A stretch of DNA of 64,000 bases. Source: Chitinophaga sp. S165 (GTDB lineage: Bacteria > Bacteroidota > Bacteroidia > Chitinophagales > Chitinophagaceae). Made by a program: the position numbers and the translations under genes. Of this stretch, positions 27,130 through 35,907 are shown in pieces. How positions within the stretch are numbered: position 1 is the stretch's first letter; each line of letters starts with the position of its first letter. The stretch is from the NCBI RefSeq assembly GCF_003182155.1, contig NZ_QGTG01000001.1:478390-542389 (forward strand). Reading direction: 5' to 3'. The notes under the pieces were generated by a model. The model did no database searches. It saw nothing but the letters and a program-made list of their open reading frames with translations, and had not been told where the DNA came from.

Positions 27130-27648
27130 TTAATTGCCGGCATTTCTCCTGGCAAGATCATCCTCATATGTAGGACCGTATATGCTTGGCACAATATTGC
27201 CGGTGGAACGCAGATAGGTCATCATTTCGCCCCGATGATGATAAATATGATTGAACAGGAAACCACGCGAAACGATCCCACGCGGCATCGGTCCCAGAAC
27301 GGTATGCTCTCCAACCTTCATCGTCCATGGCGCCTGTAATTTTTCTTCCGTAACTGTTTGCAACGCAGCTCTTGCCTTTTCAACATTCTTTTCAAACAAA
27401 GCAAGCGTAGCCTGAATATCTGCGGGATCGCCGCGCTCCAGGTGATCTGCAGCCATATCATACACATCCTGGGTAAGCGTACCTACATACCAGTAATAAA
27501 TGGTCGCAATATGCTGGGCCAGTTCGCCCATCGTCCAGCAAATAGGAGAAGGTTTGAAGTTAATATCCTTTGCAGGTACCGCCTGCAATAATTTCCTGGT
27601 GCTGGTTACTTCATGTTCGAATTCCTGTTGCAATGCCTGTACGATCAT
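27130..27648 (-). CDS. DinB-like metal-binding four-helix protein
   Basis: 172 residues with the DinB/YfiT-like pattern: conserved histidine in WTMGELAQHIATIY (near 48) and the HIYHHRGEMMTYLR motif near residue 134, which together make the three-histidine metal site. These proteins are putative metal-dependent enzymes, often thiol transferases or hydrolases; the role here is unknown. Starts at the ATG at 27648; 99 bases separate its end from the hydrolase start. Confidence 0.82.
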   Translation of the reverse strand: MIVQALQQEFEHEVTSTRKLLQAVPAKDINFKPSPICWTMGELAQHIATIYYWYVGTLTQDVYDMAADHLERGDPADIQATLALFEKNVEKARAALQTVTEEKLQAPWTMKVGEHTVLGPMPRGIVSRGFLFNHIYHHRGEMMTYLRSTGNIVPSIYGPTYEDDLARRNAGN

Positions 27649-27693
27649 ATGTTATAGTTTCTGATGAATATACAAAGTTAGTACCACTCCTCA

Positions 27694-27876
27694 CTGCCTT
27701 TGATTGTATGGAGCAGGTATGATCCATTTTTTTGTGTAGTTGAAGCCCAATGTTACAAAAGCGACTTACCCGATGCAGAAGTACATATTCTCGACGAAGC
27801 CCATACGTTGCTGGAAACTAATTTTGATGCAGTATTGAATCTCATGGATGATTTTTTGTCCAGGGAAGGATATTGA
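27694..27876 (+). pseudogene. C-terminal remnant of an alpha/beta hydrolase
   Basis: One plus-strand frame reads like the end of an alpha/beta hydrolase: LPLIVWSRYDPFF, then CYKSDLPDAEVHILDEAHTL and VLNLMDDFLSREGY before a stop at 27874-27876. The Asp (RYDPFF) and His (EAHTL) catalytic segments of the family are both recognisable. There is no start codon or N-terminal two-thirds, so the gene is truncated. It is not a copy of the hydrolase at 26092-27030, which lacks these segments in this form. Confidence 0.7.
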
Positions 27877-27985
27877 GGGTCGCTATTGCGCTATTATCAC
27901 AAACAGTATAATTTGTTAAAATAACCTGACACCCTGCTCATAACGCCTGTTATTATTTATATTTGATATCAAGCATCCTATACTT

Positions 27986-29452
27986 ATGAGACGGTCCATT
28001 GCAATAATTATTCTCGTATTTTCAGTAGCCTGTTCTGGAGAATATTCATATAATAGTTTAAAGATTTCCACGCATACGAAAGAAATAGTTTCAAAAATTT
28101 CCACCCTTAACGTACTGGCTGGTAGAGCGGTTGGCGAGGGTGGTATCAGACCGGAAGAATATGACAATTTCATTGAACTAAAAAATAAGGCGACAAATGC
28201 TGAGTTAACGGAACTCACTGATCATCCTAATGGAGTTGTACGCTGTTATGCCTTCTGGGCCCTATCATATGATACTACCGCTAATCTGCTTCCGATAGTA
28301 ATCAGGCATCTGAATGATACTATACAGGTTCGTACTCAATTTGGTTGCATTGGAAGAACGGAAGATGTGGGTGATATCTTTATTGATATTGCACAGCAAT
28401 CATATGATCTGGATTCAAAAAAGCTTACCCTGGAAGAATCTGAATATCTGGACAGTGTACTGATTTACACCTCAAATAGATTATATGCAAAAGAAAGGGC
28501 AATAAAAAGAGGCAAACTGACGGCACGTTTCTATGGAAGAGTTAAAGAGCTTATGTTGAAAGATGGAAATCAATCGGCTTTAATAGCATTGGCCAAATTC
28601 AGAAGAAAGGAAGATATTCCCTTAATACTAAAAAACAGCAGGATCGAACAACGGAATGGGCTTTTTAACACATACAAAGCAATTGGTGAGTTTCCCGATC
28701 CTGCCTTTAGACCATTGTTGCAGGAGTCATTGCACGACGTGCTGGTAAAGGCCTCCTGGGATTCCGAGTCAGCGGAGATGTATAACGCAATAGCAAGCTT
28801 TAAAGATGATACCGCATATCGACAGCTTGAAAAACCTTTTAAGAAAATAACTGATTCGAATATACGCAAGCATCACATAGCATTTGTGTTCAATGCGATT
28901 AGGAAACATTATTCGCCGGTTTACAATGACCTCCTCTGGGAAATATGGGAAAATGAAATGATGATATCGCCTGATGTATTTAGTCTGCTTTATAAACAGC
29001 AGCCACAAAAGGCATTTCAGGTAACGAAAAAGACGATTCAGAATATTGAACTATACTACCTCAATCAGATAGTTGATTATGATAATTACGAAAAAAAGCC
29101 GGTAAATCTAATGGATGTTATGCTCGACACGCTTATAGCCCATGATAGAACCATGGTGGTGAAGATGATATACAAAAACATTAAGGATATCAATGCGCCA
29201 TTGTATAACCTATACGCTGACAAAGTATTAGCATTAAGGGATGATTCCTGTGTTAAAGCTCTCTTGAGCAGGCTCGAAATTGAAAGCAGCCCTTACGCCT
29301 ATCTTAAAATTGCAGAAGTACTTGTTGCCTTTGGGGATGAAAACATGAAGAGGGAGATAGTAGAGATATCCAAGCGAAATGTCCAAATGAAGCAAGAGTG
29401 GGCCAGAGAAGATTTTGCCAAGCTTCTAAATGGACACAATATTAAATATTAA
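27986..29452 (+). CDS. Putative lipoprotein with HEAT-like helical repeats
   Basis: 488 residues. The N-terminus MRRSIAIIILVFSVAC is a lipoprotein signal with lipidated Cys16. The rest is strongly helical with repeating units of 30-40 residues (for example VVRCYAFWALSYDTTANLLP, SALIALAKFRRKEDIPLIL, SPYAYLKIAEVLVAFGDENM) that resemble HEAT repeats but are divergent. No catalytic motif seen. Probably a scaffold on the periplasmic side. AT-rich compared with its neighbours, which could mean transfer. Unrecognised otherwise. Confidence 0.6.
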   Translation: MRRSIAIIILVFSVACSGEYSYNSLKISTHTKEIVSKISTLNVLAGRAVGEGGIRPEEYDNFIELKNKATNAELTELTDHPNGVVRCYAFWALSYDTTANLLPIVIRHLNDTIQVRTQFGCIGRTEDVGDIFIDIAQQSYDLDSKKLTLEESEYLDSVLIYTSNRLYAKERAIKRGKLTARFYGRVKELMLKDGNQSALIALAKFRRKEDIPLILKNSRIEQRNGLFNTYKAIGEFPDPAFRPLLQESLHDVLVKASWDSESAEMYNAIASFKDDTAYRQLEKPFKKITDSNIRKHHIAFVFNAIRKHYSPVYNDLLWEIWENEMMISPDVFSLLYKQQPQKAFQVTKKTIQNIELYYLNQIVDYDNYEKKPVNLMDVMLDTLIAHDRTMVVKMIYKNIKDINAPLYNLYADKVLALRDDSCVKALLSRLEIESSPYAYLKIAEVLVAFGDENMKREIVEISKRNVQMKQEWAREDFAKLLNGHNIKY

Positions 29453-29613
29453 CATGTATATGAATTAGTGAGCTATCCCGTAAGGCCGCTTGACGAAGTG
29501 GATCATCCAAAATATCCACATTACAGCCTCGCCATTGTGCATAATCTCCCTTGTTAGCTAAATCCCTCAACCGGCAGATTTCGTTAATTTTAGGGTACTC
29601 AAAATAAGCATTA
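29453..29613. other. Intergenic stretch with a short motif shared with 41945-41957
   Basis: No gene supported here. AGCTAAATCCCTC at 29556-29568 is repeated exactly at 41945-41957, the two copies lying in the same reading frame of otherwise unlike minus-strand frames. Meaning unclear. Confidence 0.3.
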
Positions 29614-30369
29614 ATGGCAAAACAAAGTTCAATCATCACCTTTACCGGTAAACTCGGTAATCTCATCGGGTATCAGCGCAATGGTAAATACTTCCTGCGC
29701 AGTATGCCTGAAATCGTAAGACAAACGGCCAATACCCGCCGTGCAGCTAAGCGCTTCGGTATGATCAGCAAAAAGGCGGCCCTTATCCGCAACGCTTTTT
29801 ATGACGATCTGGACATCCGTTGCGACAGCAGCCATATCAACCGGCTGAACAGGATGCTCATAACAGCAGCTGGCGATCACGCCGCAGTTACAGGCTTCCG
29901 CTTTAACCAATACGCGGGAACAGACCGTTTCTTCAGCATCGCACCCCGGCTCTTCCGGAATGGCATCTTGCACATCCCCCCGCAAACCCTGGCTCAACAC
30001 AAAGATCTTACCGCACTGGAAGTAAAAGTCATCGCAACCCGTATCGACTTCAACACCCACCACGTCACCGGTACGGAAACTGCCATCATGGAGATAGATC
30101 CCCATGAACCATTCTCCGGTGCAGATGTGGCCCTGGACGTACCAGGTAAAGGAACACTGATCATCACATTACAGGTAAGGGGACTGCTTAAAGACGGACC
30201 ATCAGCCAACAGGCAATACCTGGCCGCAGACATTATCGCCGTAATGGCGCCACAAATGCCCGTAACAACAAATCGCCATAACTACCGGCATAGAATTATA
30301 TTACCCTCAATACGCTCCGAACACCCTGCAAGCGTATCGGCCATCCCACATACAATAAAAAGGGAATAA
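29614..30369 (+). CDS. Uncharacterised Bacteroidetes protein (DUF6266-like start)
   Basis: 251 residues, no signal peptide. The N-terminus (ITFTGKLGNLIGYQRNGKYF then LRSMPEIVR) with an early TGKLGNLIGY motif is reminiscent of DUF6266-type Bacteroidetes proteins, and is basic with RRAAKRFG. The middle has beta-rich segments (LEVKVIATRIDF, GTLIITLQVRGLL). The function is not known. It stands alone between a short intergenic region and a 570-base gap. GC content is higher than that of the lipoprotein before it. Confidence 0.55.
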   Translation: MAKQSSIITFTGKLGNLIGYQRNGKYFLRSMPEIVRQTANTRRAAKRFGMISKKAALIRNAFYDDLDIRCDSSHINRLNRMLITAAGDHAAVTGFRFNQYAGTDRFFSIAPRLFRNGILHIPPQTLAQHKDLTALEVKVIATRIDFNTHHVTGTETAIMEIDPHEPFSGADVALDVPGKGTLIITLQVRGLLKDGPSANRQYLAADIIAVMAPQMPVTTNRHNYRHRIILPSIRSEHPASVSAIPHTIKRE

Positions 30370-30940
30370 ACCATCCCCGCCTGAATGCTATATTTTGATG
30401 AGTGATCCTTAACCCGCCAACACCTTAGAACATAGAAGCCCTCCACAAAACAGCTCCAGCAAGGTCCTGAAGCAGTCCGCTCATTGCCCGGTCGCATCTC
30501 AACACATCACTTTATCCAATTCCCACACCAGAAAATACCCAAATGGCAACTCCCGATCAAGTCCACCACTCCTCCGTAGACGCTTCTGGGATACGTCATA
30601 TAAGACCCTCCTGAGAGGCATCTATCAGGTGGCGCTGAAGCGCCATCCCAGGGGTTTAATGGAACAACCAACTGCCCAACCGCATACAAAGGCTAAATAG
30701 AAAGGAACTTCAAATAACTGCAGCCAGAGATTCCATCCGGACTGCGAGCCAGAAGGTCAACGCTTTAATTACCGGCAGCCCTATCCGCACATCAGTCACG
30801 AAATCAAATGTGACATACATCACGCAATCATTCCCCCGATCCTTCCTTCCTTTGCATCAGAATTCGTAAACAGAACAGCATACTGATCTAAATCGTTAGT
30901 GTTTGTGTTGTAATTGACAAGAGCGTCGTCTGTCTGACAG
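30370..30940. other. 570-base intergenic region with a GC-rich palindrome
   Basis: No convincing gene. TGGCGCT GA AGCGCCA at 30630-30645 is a perfect 7-bp hairpin, extended by G-U and G-C pairs on both sides, looking like a REP-type or structured intergenic repeat. Short frames across it are not supported. TTCCTTTGC near 30845 resembles a -7 element but has no gene nearby. Confidence 0.4.
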
Positions 30941-30968
30941 ATGGCGCTCTATTTTATTTACAACATTG

Positions 30969-30999
30969 TTGCATTATATAAAAAATGCCCCTATCTTTG
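30969..30999 (+). promoter_or_regulatory. Promoter before the His/Cys-rich small protein
   Basis: TTG at 30969-30971 and TATCTTTG at 30992-30999. The -7 element lies inside the longest ORF from 30941, which argues for a start downstream, most likely GTG at 31004. Confidence 0.55.
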
Positions 31000-31003
31000 G
31001 CAG

Positions 31004-31324
31004 GTGTCTGTCTTAAGAAATATCAGGAAAGTGACCGCACTTGTATTACTGGCCCTCATGCTGGTAATTCATGGTGTAAAGCTATTCCATCAACATACTG
31101 AGCGCCCTTTACCGCAGCACAAGTCATACACCATTGTTACCCAGGCGGCACATCATTGCGCTATTTGCGACTTCCAGTTAACAAGAGATGCAGATATAGC
31201 AGCCGCACAATTTTGCCCCGCAGTTACACGAGCCGTAACCGTAATCCTTGTTTACATTGTTGTTCCATATAACACAGCCCATCCATCTGAGCTTTGCCTT
31301 CGCGGCCCTCCTGTAACATGCTGA
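31004..31324 (+). CDS. Small His/Cys-rich membrane protein
   Basis: 106 residues from GTG at 31004 (an ATG at 30941 lies upstream of the apparent promoter). A hydrophobic N-terminal segment (ALVLLALMLVIHGVKLF) is followed by HQHTERPLPQH and HHCAICDFQL, a His/Cys cluster like those of small proteins encoded beside copper or other metal TonB receptors. A second hydrophobic segment (AVTVILVYIVVPY) follows. It lies 85 bases before the ABC ATPase and TonB receptor. Metal handling is inference from context and residues; the start codon is uncertain. Confidence 0.5.
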   Translation: MSVLRNIRKVTALVLLALMLVIHGVKLFHQHTERPLPQHKSYTIVTQAAHHCAICDFQLTRDADIAAAQFCPAVTRAVTVILVYIVVPYNTAHPSELCLRGPPVTC

Positions 31325-31409
31325 TAATTTACTTCTGAACATCTTAAACTGGCGCTGTTCCTATGCGCCGGCAATCCCTGATTTCATAATAATTCAAAAT
31401 TATATTCGT

Positions 31410-32111
31410 ATGACTGTGCTCAAAGCTGAACAGCTTAGCAAACAGTACAATGGTACTATTGCGCTGAACAATCTTAACTTATCCGTCAGCAAAGGAGAGA
31501 TCTTTTGTCTGCTAGGCCAGAACGGCGCCGGTAAAACAACGACGATCAATTTATTCCTGGGCTTCACAAACGCTACCAGTGGAAAGGCTACTATCAATGG
31601 CGTCGAAGTAAAACCGAACGATACAGGCACTAAGAAATTTGTGGCCTATATTCCGGAAGTCGTACAACTGTACGGCAACTTAAGTGGCATAGAAAACCTC
31701 GACTTCTTTAGCCGTTTAGCTGGTTGCAGATATTCCGCCAGTGAGCTGAGCGCATTCTTAAGTAAAGCAGGCTTGCAAACAACCGCCCACGCCGGCCGGT
31801 TAGCTACCTACTCCAAAGGGATGCGGCAGAAAGTCGGTATCGCCATTGCGCTGGCCAAAAATGCAGACGCCATCCTGATGGATGAACCCACATCCGGCCT
31901 CGATCCGAAAGCTACCGCAGAATTCACCCGTATCTGCAAAGAATTCGCCGCAGAAGGGAAAGCCATCTTTATGGCTACACACGACATCTTCAATGCCGTA
32001 AATGTCGGTACGAAGATCGGGATCATGAAACAAGGCTCCCTGGTCCATACAATAAATACGAACGAAATTACCGCCGGCGAATTACAGCAATTGTACCTGG
32101 AAACCATTTAA
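31410..32111 (+). CDS. ABC transporter ATP-binding protein
   Basis: 233 residues. Walker A GQNGAGKTT near residue 36, signature YSKGMRQKVGIAIALA near 134, Walker B AILMDEPTSGLDP near 152. The form is typical of ABC-2 type exporters (CcmA/NatA group). The matching permeases are the two ABC-2 proteins at 34456 and 35908, with the TonB receptor gene in between. Gap to the receptor gene is 31 bases. Confidence 0.93.
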   Translation: MTVLKAEQLSKQYNGTIALNNLNLSVSKGEIFCLLGQNGAGKTTTINLFLGFTNATSGKATINGVEVKPNDTGTKKFVAYIPEVVQLYGNLSGIENLDFFSRLAGCRYSASELSAFLSKAGLQTTAHAGRLATYSKGMRQKVGIAIALAKNADAILMDEPTSGLDPKATAEFTRICKEFAAEGKAIFMATHDIFNAVNVGTKIGIMKQGSLVHTINTNEITAGELQQLYLETI

Positions 32112-32142
32112 GACGCCATTCCAACCTATAGAACTAGATCAA

Positions 32143-34443
32143 ATGAAGTATTTATTGATAGGGCCAACCCTTGTCCTTTACAGTATCACCACGCAGGCAC
32201 AGGCACCGCCCGGCGAAAAAGCGACTGCTGATACCGGGCTTGTCACACGCACAAGCCAGCTGCAACAAGTAGAGATCACCGGCCGCATCGCTAACAAATA
32301 TTACAGCGATTACTCCTTCAGCGCTACAAAAACAGCGACTTTAAATAAAGATATACCGCAGGCTATATCAACGGTCACCAAAGAACTGATTGCCGACAAA
32401 CAAGCCTTTCAACTGGCCGATGCAGTGAAGATGGCCAGCGGTGTCATACCTTCCAGTTACTATAACCAGTACGCTATCCGGGGCATCAGCCAGAATGAAG
32501 AAGGACAGATCATCAACGGCATGCGTACGCGCCAGTATTATTTCCTGCAACCGTTAATAACAAATATCGAAAGGGTGGAAGTTATTAAGGGGCCAGCCAG
32601 TGCAACTTTCTCCAGCATTGATCCGGGCGGAAGCATTAACCTTGTTACGAAAAAACCACTGGCCGTAAACCGGCGTGACATAAGCATCAGCGCTGGAAGC
32701 TTCAGTACGATAAGAGGAACGCTTGACTTCACAGGACCGCTTAACCAAAGTAAAACGTTACTATACAGGATAAACGGTGCTTACCAGGAAGCTGGCAGCT
32801 ACAGGGATCTCATTGGCAATAGATCGGTGCTCGTCTCGCCTTCATTTTCCTATATACCGAACGAGAGGACCGCTGTAAATGTCGAAATGATCTTCAGTAA
32901 CATGACGGGAAAGTTAGACCGCGGACAGCCCATCTTTGGCGCCGTAGCCGGTGTTACAGACTTGCACAGCACACCAATTAGCCTGAACCTCGCTGCACCG
33001 GATGATTTCTTTAAGTCAAAGGAGTTCATAGTAATGGGAACGCTGTCCCACAAGTTTACTGACAACATCAGTTTCAATACTTCCTACATGAAGCAGACCT
33101 GGACCGAAGATCTCCAGGAGCATCGTACCACCAATGGCTTCGCTGTTGACACTGCCAATAATCCAATTACCTCGCTGGCGGCAATGCAATATGTACAACG
33201 CAAACAATTCTGGAACGTCGATAATGTTAGCAGCTATTTCAACTTTGATTTAAAGACCGGAAACATCAACCATAAACTACTGGTAGGTTACGACCTGCAT
33301 AGCTGGCGAAAACTGAAAGGTGGCGGGCAGAATGCAGCGAGAGGTTTTTTACTGAAGGATGGTACTGTCGCCAATACCTATGTCAAAGCAAATGCGGCCG
33401 CCTACCAGTTGATAACGATCGGAGGAATAACAATGCCCAGGCCCAATGTTAAACACTTTGACCTGGACGATCCTTCTTATACTATCACCAGTCCGGGCGA
33501 TTACACGATGAATGTAAGGACCGCATTGCCCGCTGCTCTTACTACCGATAATGCTGTTTATATACAGGAACAGCTGCAATGGAAACAACTCACGCTGTTA
33601 CTAAGCCTGCGCCGCGAATGGTTCAGGGACATTACGAATTATGACTCGCCTGGAGAACTGTCCTTCAGTAACGACGCCTGGTTGCCGAGAATAGGTATCA
33701 CCTACGCAGTCACTAAAGCAACAAACGTATACGCTACTTACCTGGAAGGTTTTCAGCCACAGTCAAATACCGTAACGCTCATGCCCAATACAGGGAACTT
33801 CTCCAACACTGCAAAGTCAGCAGCCTTGTTCAAACCACTGAGAAGTAACCTGAAGGAACTGGGTATGAAGTCCGCATTATGGGAAGGCCGTCTGAATGTA
33901 AGCGCCGCTGTTTATGAGATCAACCAGGAGAATGTATTGATGAACGCTAATATCCCGGCTTATCCCGATTCGCTGGTCACAAGAGGGGCCGACAGAAGCA
34001 GAGGTTTTGAAATTGAGATCGCAGGATTTATCCTGCCCAACTGGCAGATAAACGCAGCTTATAGTTACATCGATGCACAGATCATAGAAGACAGCAAATC
34101 AGAATTAAAAGGTACTAGAAAAGAAAATACGCCCTTCAATAGCGCCAACATCTGGACCCGTTACAACTTCACAGAAGGATCAATGCTGAAGGACGTCGGT
34201 ATTGGCCTGGGCCTGCAATACAGCGGTGATAAAGTTCCCTGGTTCACAAGGGCATTTAAAGTACCTGCATATACATTACTCGATATGGCCTTCTATTACA
34301 GTCCCGGTAAAAGTAATATGCAGCTGGCGCTGAACATCAACAATGTGATGAACAAAACTTACTGGCTCGGCGCACAGAACTATCTGCGGCTGTTTCCCGG
34401 AGCGCCCAGGAATGTAACATTAACAGGAACCTATAAATTTTAA
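32143..34443 (+). CDS. TonB-dependent receptor, siderophore-receptor type
   Basis: 766 residues with a signal peptide (residues 1-20, ending TQAQA). Plug domain about 55-180: NKDIPQAISTVTKELIADKQ, YAIRGISQNEEG and IERVEVIKGPASATFSSIDP, then PGGSINLVTKKP, all as in FhuE/FpvA-like siderophore receptors. The beta-barrel ends in ...NVTLTGTYKF, the usual final aromatic. It imports an iron-siderophore or similar metal chelate with energy from TonB. Flanked by ABC-2 exporter genes rather than a binding-protein importer, which is unusual. Confidence 0.93.
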   Translation: MKYLLIGPTLVLYSITTQAQAPPGEKATADTGLVTRTSQLQQVEITGRIANKYYSDYSFSATKTATLNKDIPQAISTVTKELIADKQAFQLADAVKMASGVIPSSYYNQYAIRGISQNEEGQIINGMRTRQYYFLQPLITNIERVEVIKGPASATFSSIDPGGSINLVTKKPLAVNRRDISISAGSFSTIRGTLDFTGPLNQSKTLLYRINGAYQEAGSYRDLIGNRSVLVSPSFSYIPNERTAVNVEMIFSNMTGKLDRGQPIFGAVAGVTDLHSTPISLNLAAPDDFFKSKEFIVMGTLSHKFTDNISFNTSYMKQTWTEDLQEHRTTNGFAVDTANNPITSLAAMQYVQRKQFWNVDNVSSYFNFDLKTGNINHKLLVGYDLHSWRKLKGGGQNAARGFLLKDGTVANTYVKANAAAYQLITIGGITMPRPNVKHFDLDDPSYTITSPGDYTMNVRTALPAALTTDNAVYIQEQLQWKQLTLLLSLRREWFRDITNYDSPGELSFSNDAWLPRIGITYAVTKATNVYATYLEGFQPQSNTVTLMPNTGNFSNTAKSAALFKPLRSNLKELGMKSALWEGRLNVSAAVYEINQENVLMNANIPAYPDSLVTRGADRSRGFEIEIAGFILPNWQINAAYSYIDAQIIEDSKSELKGTRKENTPFNSANIWTRYNFTEGSMLKDVGIGLGLQYSGDKVPWFTRAFKVPAYTLLDMAFYYSPGKSNMQLALNINNVMNKTYWLGAQNYLRLFPGAPRNVTLTGTYKF

Positions 34444-34455
34444 ACTGTTTGACCA

Positions 34456-35904
34456 ATGAGGAGAGACGTTCTTTTACTACTAGCAAAGCAGCTGGTTTCG
34501 AATGCCTTCAGGAACAAAGCAATTGTTATGTTGTTGGGTATCGTAGCCATCCTGCTTATTTATGCAACATACAGCTGTGCCGGAATTTATCTGCAGGAAA
34601 CCCAAAGCAGACAATCATATCAAAAGGAGGTGCGGGAGCATTGGGAAGAAATGCCCGACAAACATCCTCATCGTATGGCACACTATGGATATATTGTTTT
34701 CCGTCCGAAAAGTCCCTTGAGCATCTTTGACCCTGGCATGGAAAGTTACGTTGGCAATGCCGTTTTCCTGGAAGCCCATCGCCAGAATAGCGTCAACTTT
34801 TCTGAAGCAGGTTTTAGCACCGGCATGCTCCGCTTCGGAGAGATCAGTATGGCGATGATATTGCAGATACTCGTCCCCCTTGTTATTTTCTTTATCGGGT
34901 TCAATACGGTGGCGGCAGACAGGGAGAACGGCACTTTGAAGATCTTATTAGGACAAGGCGTGTCATGGAAAGAGATCATGACAGGTAAGATCATAGGCTT
35001 ATTTGGTATCGCATTGTCATTGCTGCTGCTGGTCCTCATCTTTTTGATCGCAGCAGGGGTAAGCATTCCGCAAAAGCAATTTACGGCAGACGATCTGCTG
35101 CTGATCTCCTGGATCATGTTATGTTATGCCGTCTATTTCGGAATTATCAGCATCGTTGCAGTGCTTATCTCCGCATACAGCAGAACCGCTAAACTGGCGC
35201 TGGTTTCGTTGATAAGTATATGGCTGCTGTGGGCAATTATTCTGCCACGTACCATGCAGGCCGCCGGAAACTTTCTTTATGCATCGCCTTCCAGGATCGA
35301 ATTTGAAACAGCTATTGAGAAAGAACTGATTCAAAAGGGAGATAGTCATAATCCCGATGATCCTTATTATAAAGCACTGAAAGACTCGGTCCTCAGAATA
35401 TATAATGCCAGTTCAGTGGAGCAGTTGCCATTCAATTACAGCGGCTTCCAGATGAAGGAAGGCGAGCGGATAAGCGCCGTTATTTACAATCAGCACCTCT
35501 TCGCCCTGCTGGACAGATATCAGCAGCAGAACGATGTATCACGGTTATCAGCCTTTGTAAACCCACTCATGGCCCTGCGAAATCTCTCAATGTCCATCAG
35601 TGGAACTGGCTTCAACAACTATACACGGTTCCAGCAGCAGGCGGAAGCCTATCGCTATCAGCTGGCGCAGCACATGAACGATCTGCAGATAAAACTGATC
35701 AGCAATAAGAAACCCGGAGATAACGACAAACCTTATAGCATTAGCAGCGAACATTGGAAATCATTCCCCGATTTCAGTTATAAAACCGAGCGTCCGATTG
35801 TAATGATCACCAGCGAAACACTTTCCCTGTTCGCATTACTCTGTTGGATGTTATTGCTTATTACAGCGGTTTCCATCTTATCTAAAAAATTAAAAGCTAT
35901 TTAG
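34456..35904 (+). CDS. ABC-2 type permease (DUF3526-like), first of pair
   Basis: 482 residues. Membrane segments near the N-terminus (AIVMLLGIVAILLIYATYS), at 140-160, 180-200, 215-240, 250-270 and at the C-terminus (LSLFALLCWMLLLITAVSIL). FNTVAADRENGTLKILLGQG is a conserved ABC-2 motif (residues about 150-170). A large extracytoplasmic loop with many charged residues lies between about 280 and 460, as in the DUF3526 group. It follows the TonB receptor by 12 bases and precedes its paralogue by 3 bases. Presumed partner of the ATPase at 31410. Confidence 0.85.
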   Translation: MRRDVLLLLAKQLVSNAFRNKAIVMLLGIVAILLIYATYSCAGIYLQETQSRQSYQKEVREHWEEMPDKHPHRMAHYGYIVFRPKSPLSIFDPGMESYVGNAVFLEAHRQNSVNFSEAGFSTGMLRFGEISMAMILQILVPLVIFFIGFNTVAADRENGTLKILLGQGVSWKEIMTGKIIGLFGIALSLLLLVLIFLIAAGVSIPQKQFTADDLLLISWIMLCYAVYFGIISIVAVLISAYSRTAKLALVSLISIWLLWAIILPRTMQAAGNFLYASPSRIEFETAIEKELIQKGDSHNPDDPYYKALKDSVLRIYNASSVEQLPFNYSGFQMKEGERISAVIYNQHLFALLDRYQQQNDVSRLSAFVNPLMALRNLSMSISGTGFNNYTRFQQQAEAYRYQLAQHMNDLQIKLISNKKPGDNDKPYSISSEHWKSFPDFSYKTERPIVMITSETLSLFALLCWMLLLITAVSILSKKLKAI

Positions 35905-35907
35905 TAT

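Noticed and set aside
29442..29666. 74-residue minus-strand frame overlapping two genes
   Set aside because: Overlaps the end of the lipoprotein and the start of the next gene on the opposite strand; no recognisable domain.
30507..30689. 60-residue minus-strand frame across the palindrome
   Set aside because: Composition follows the hairpin repeat and there is no start context or family match.
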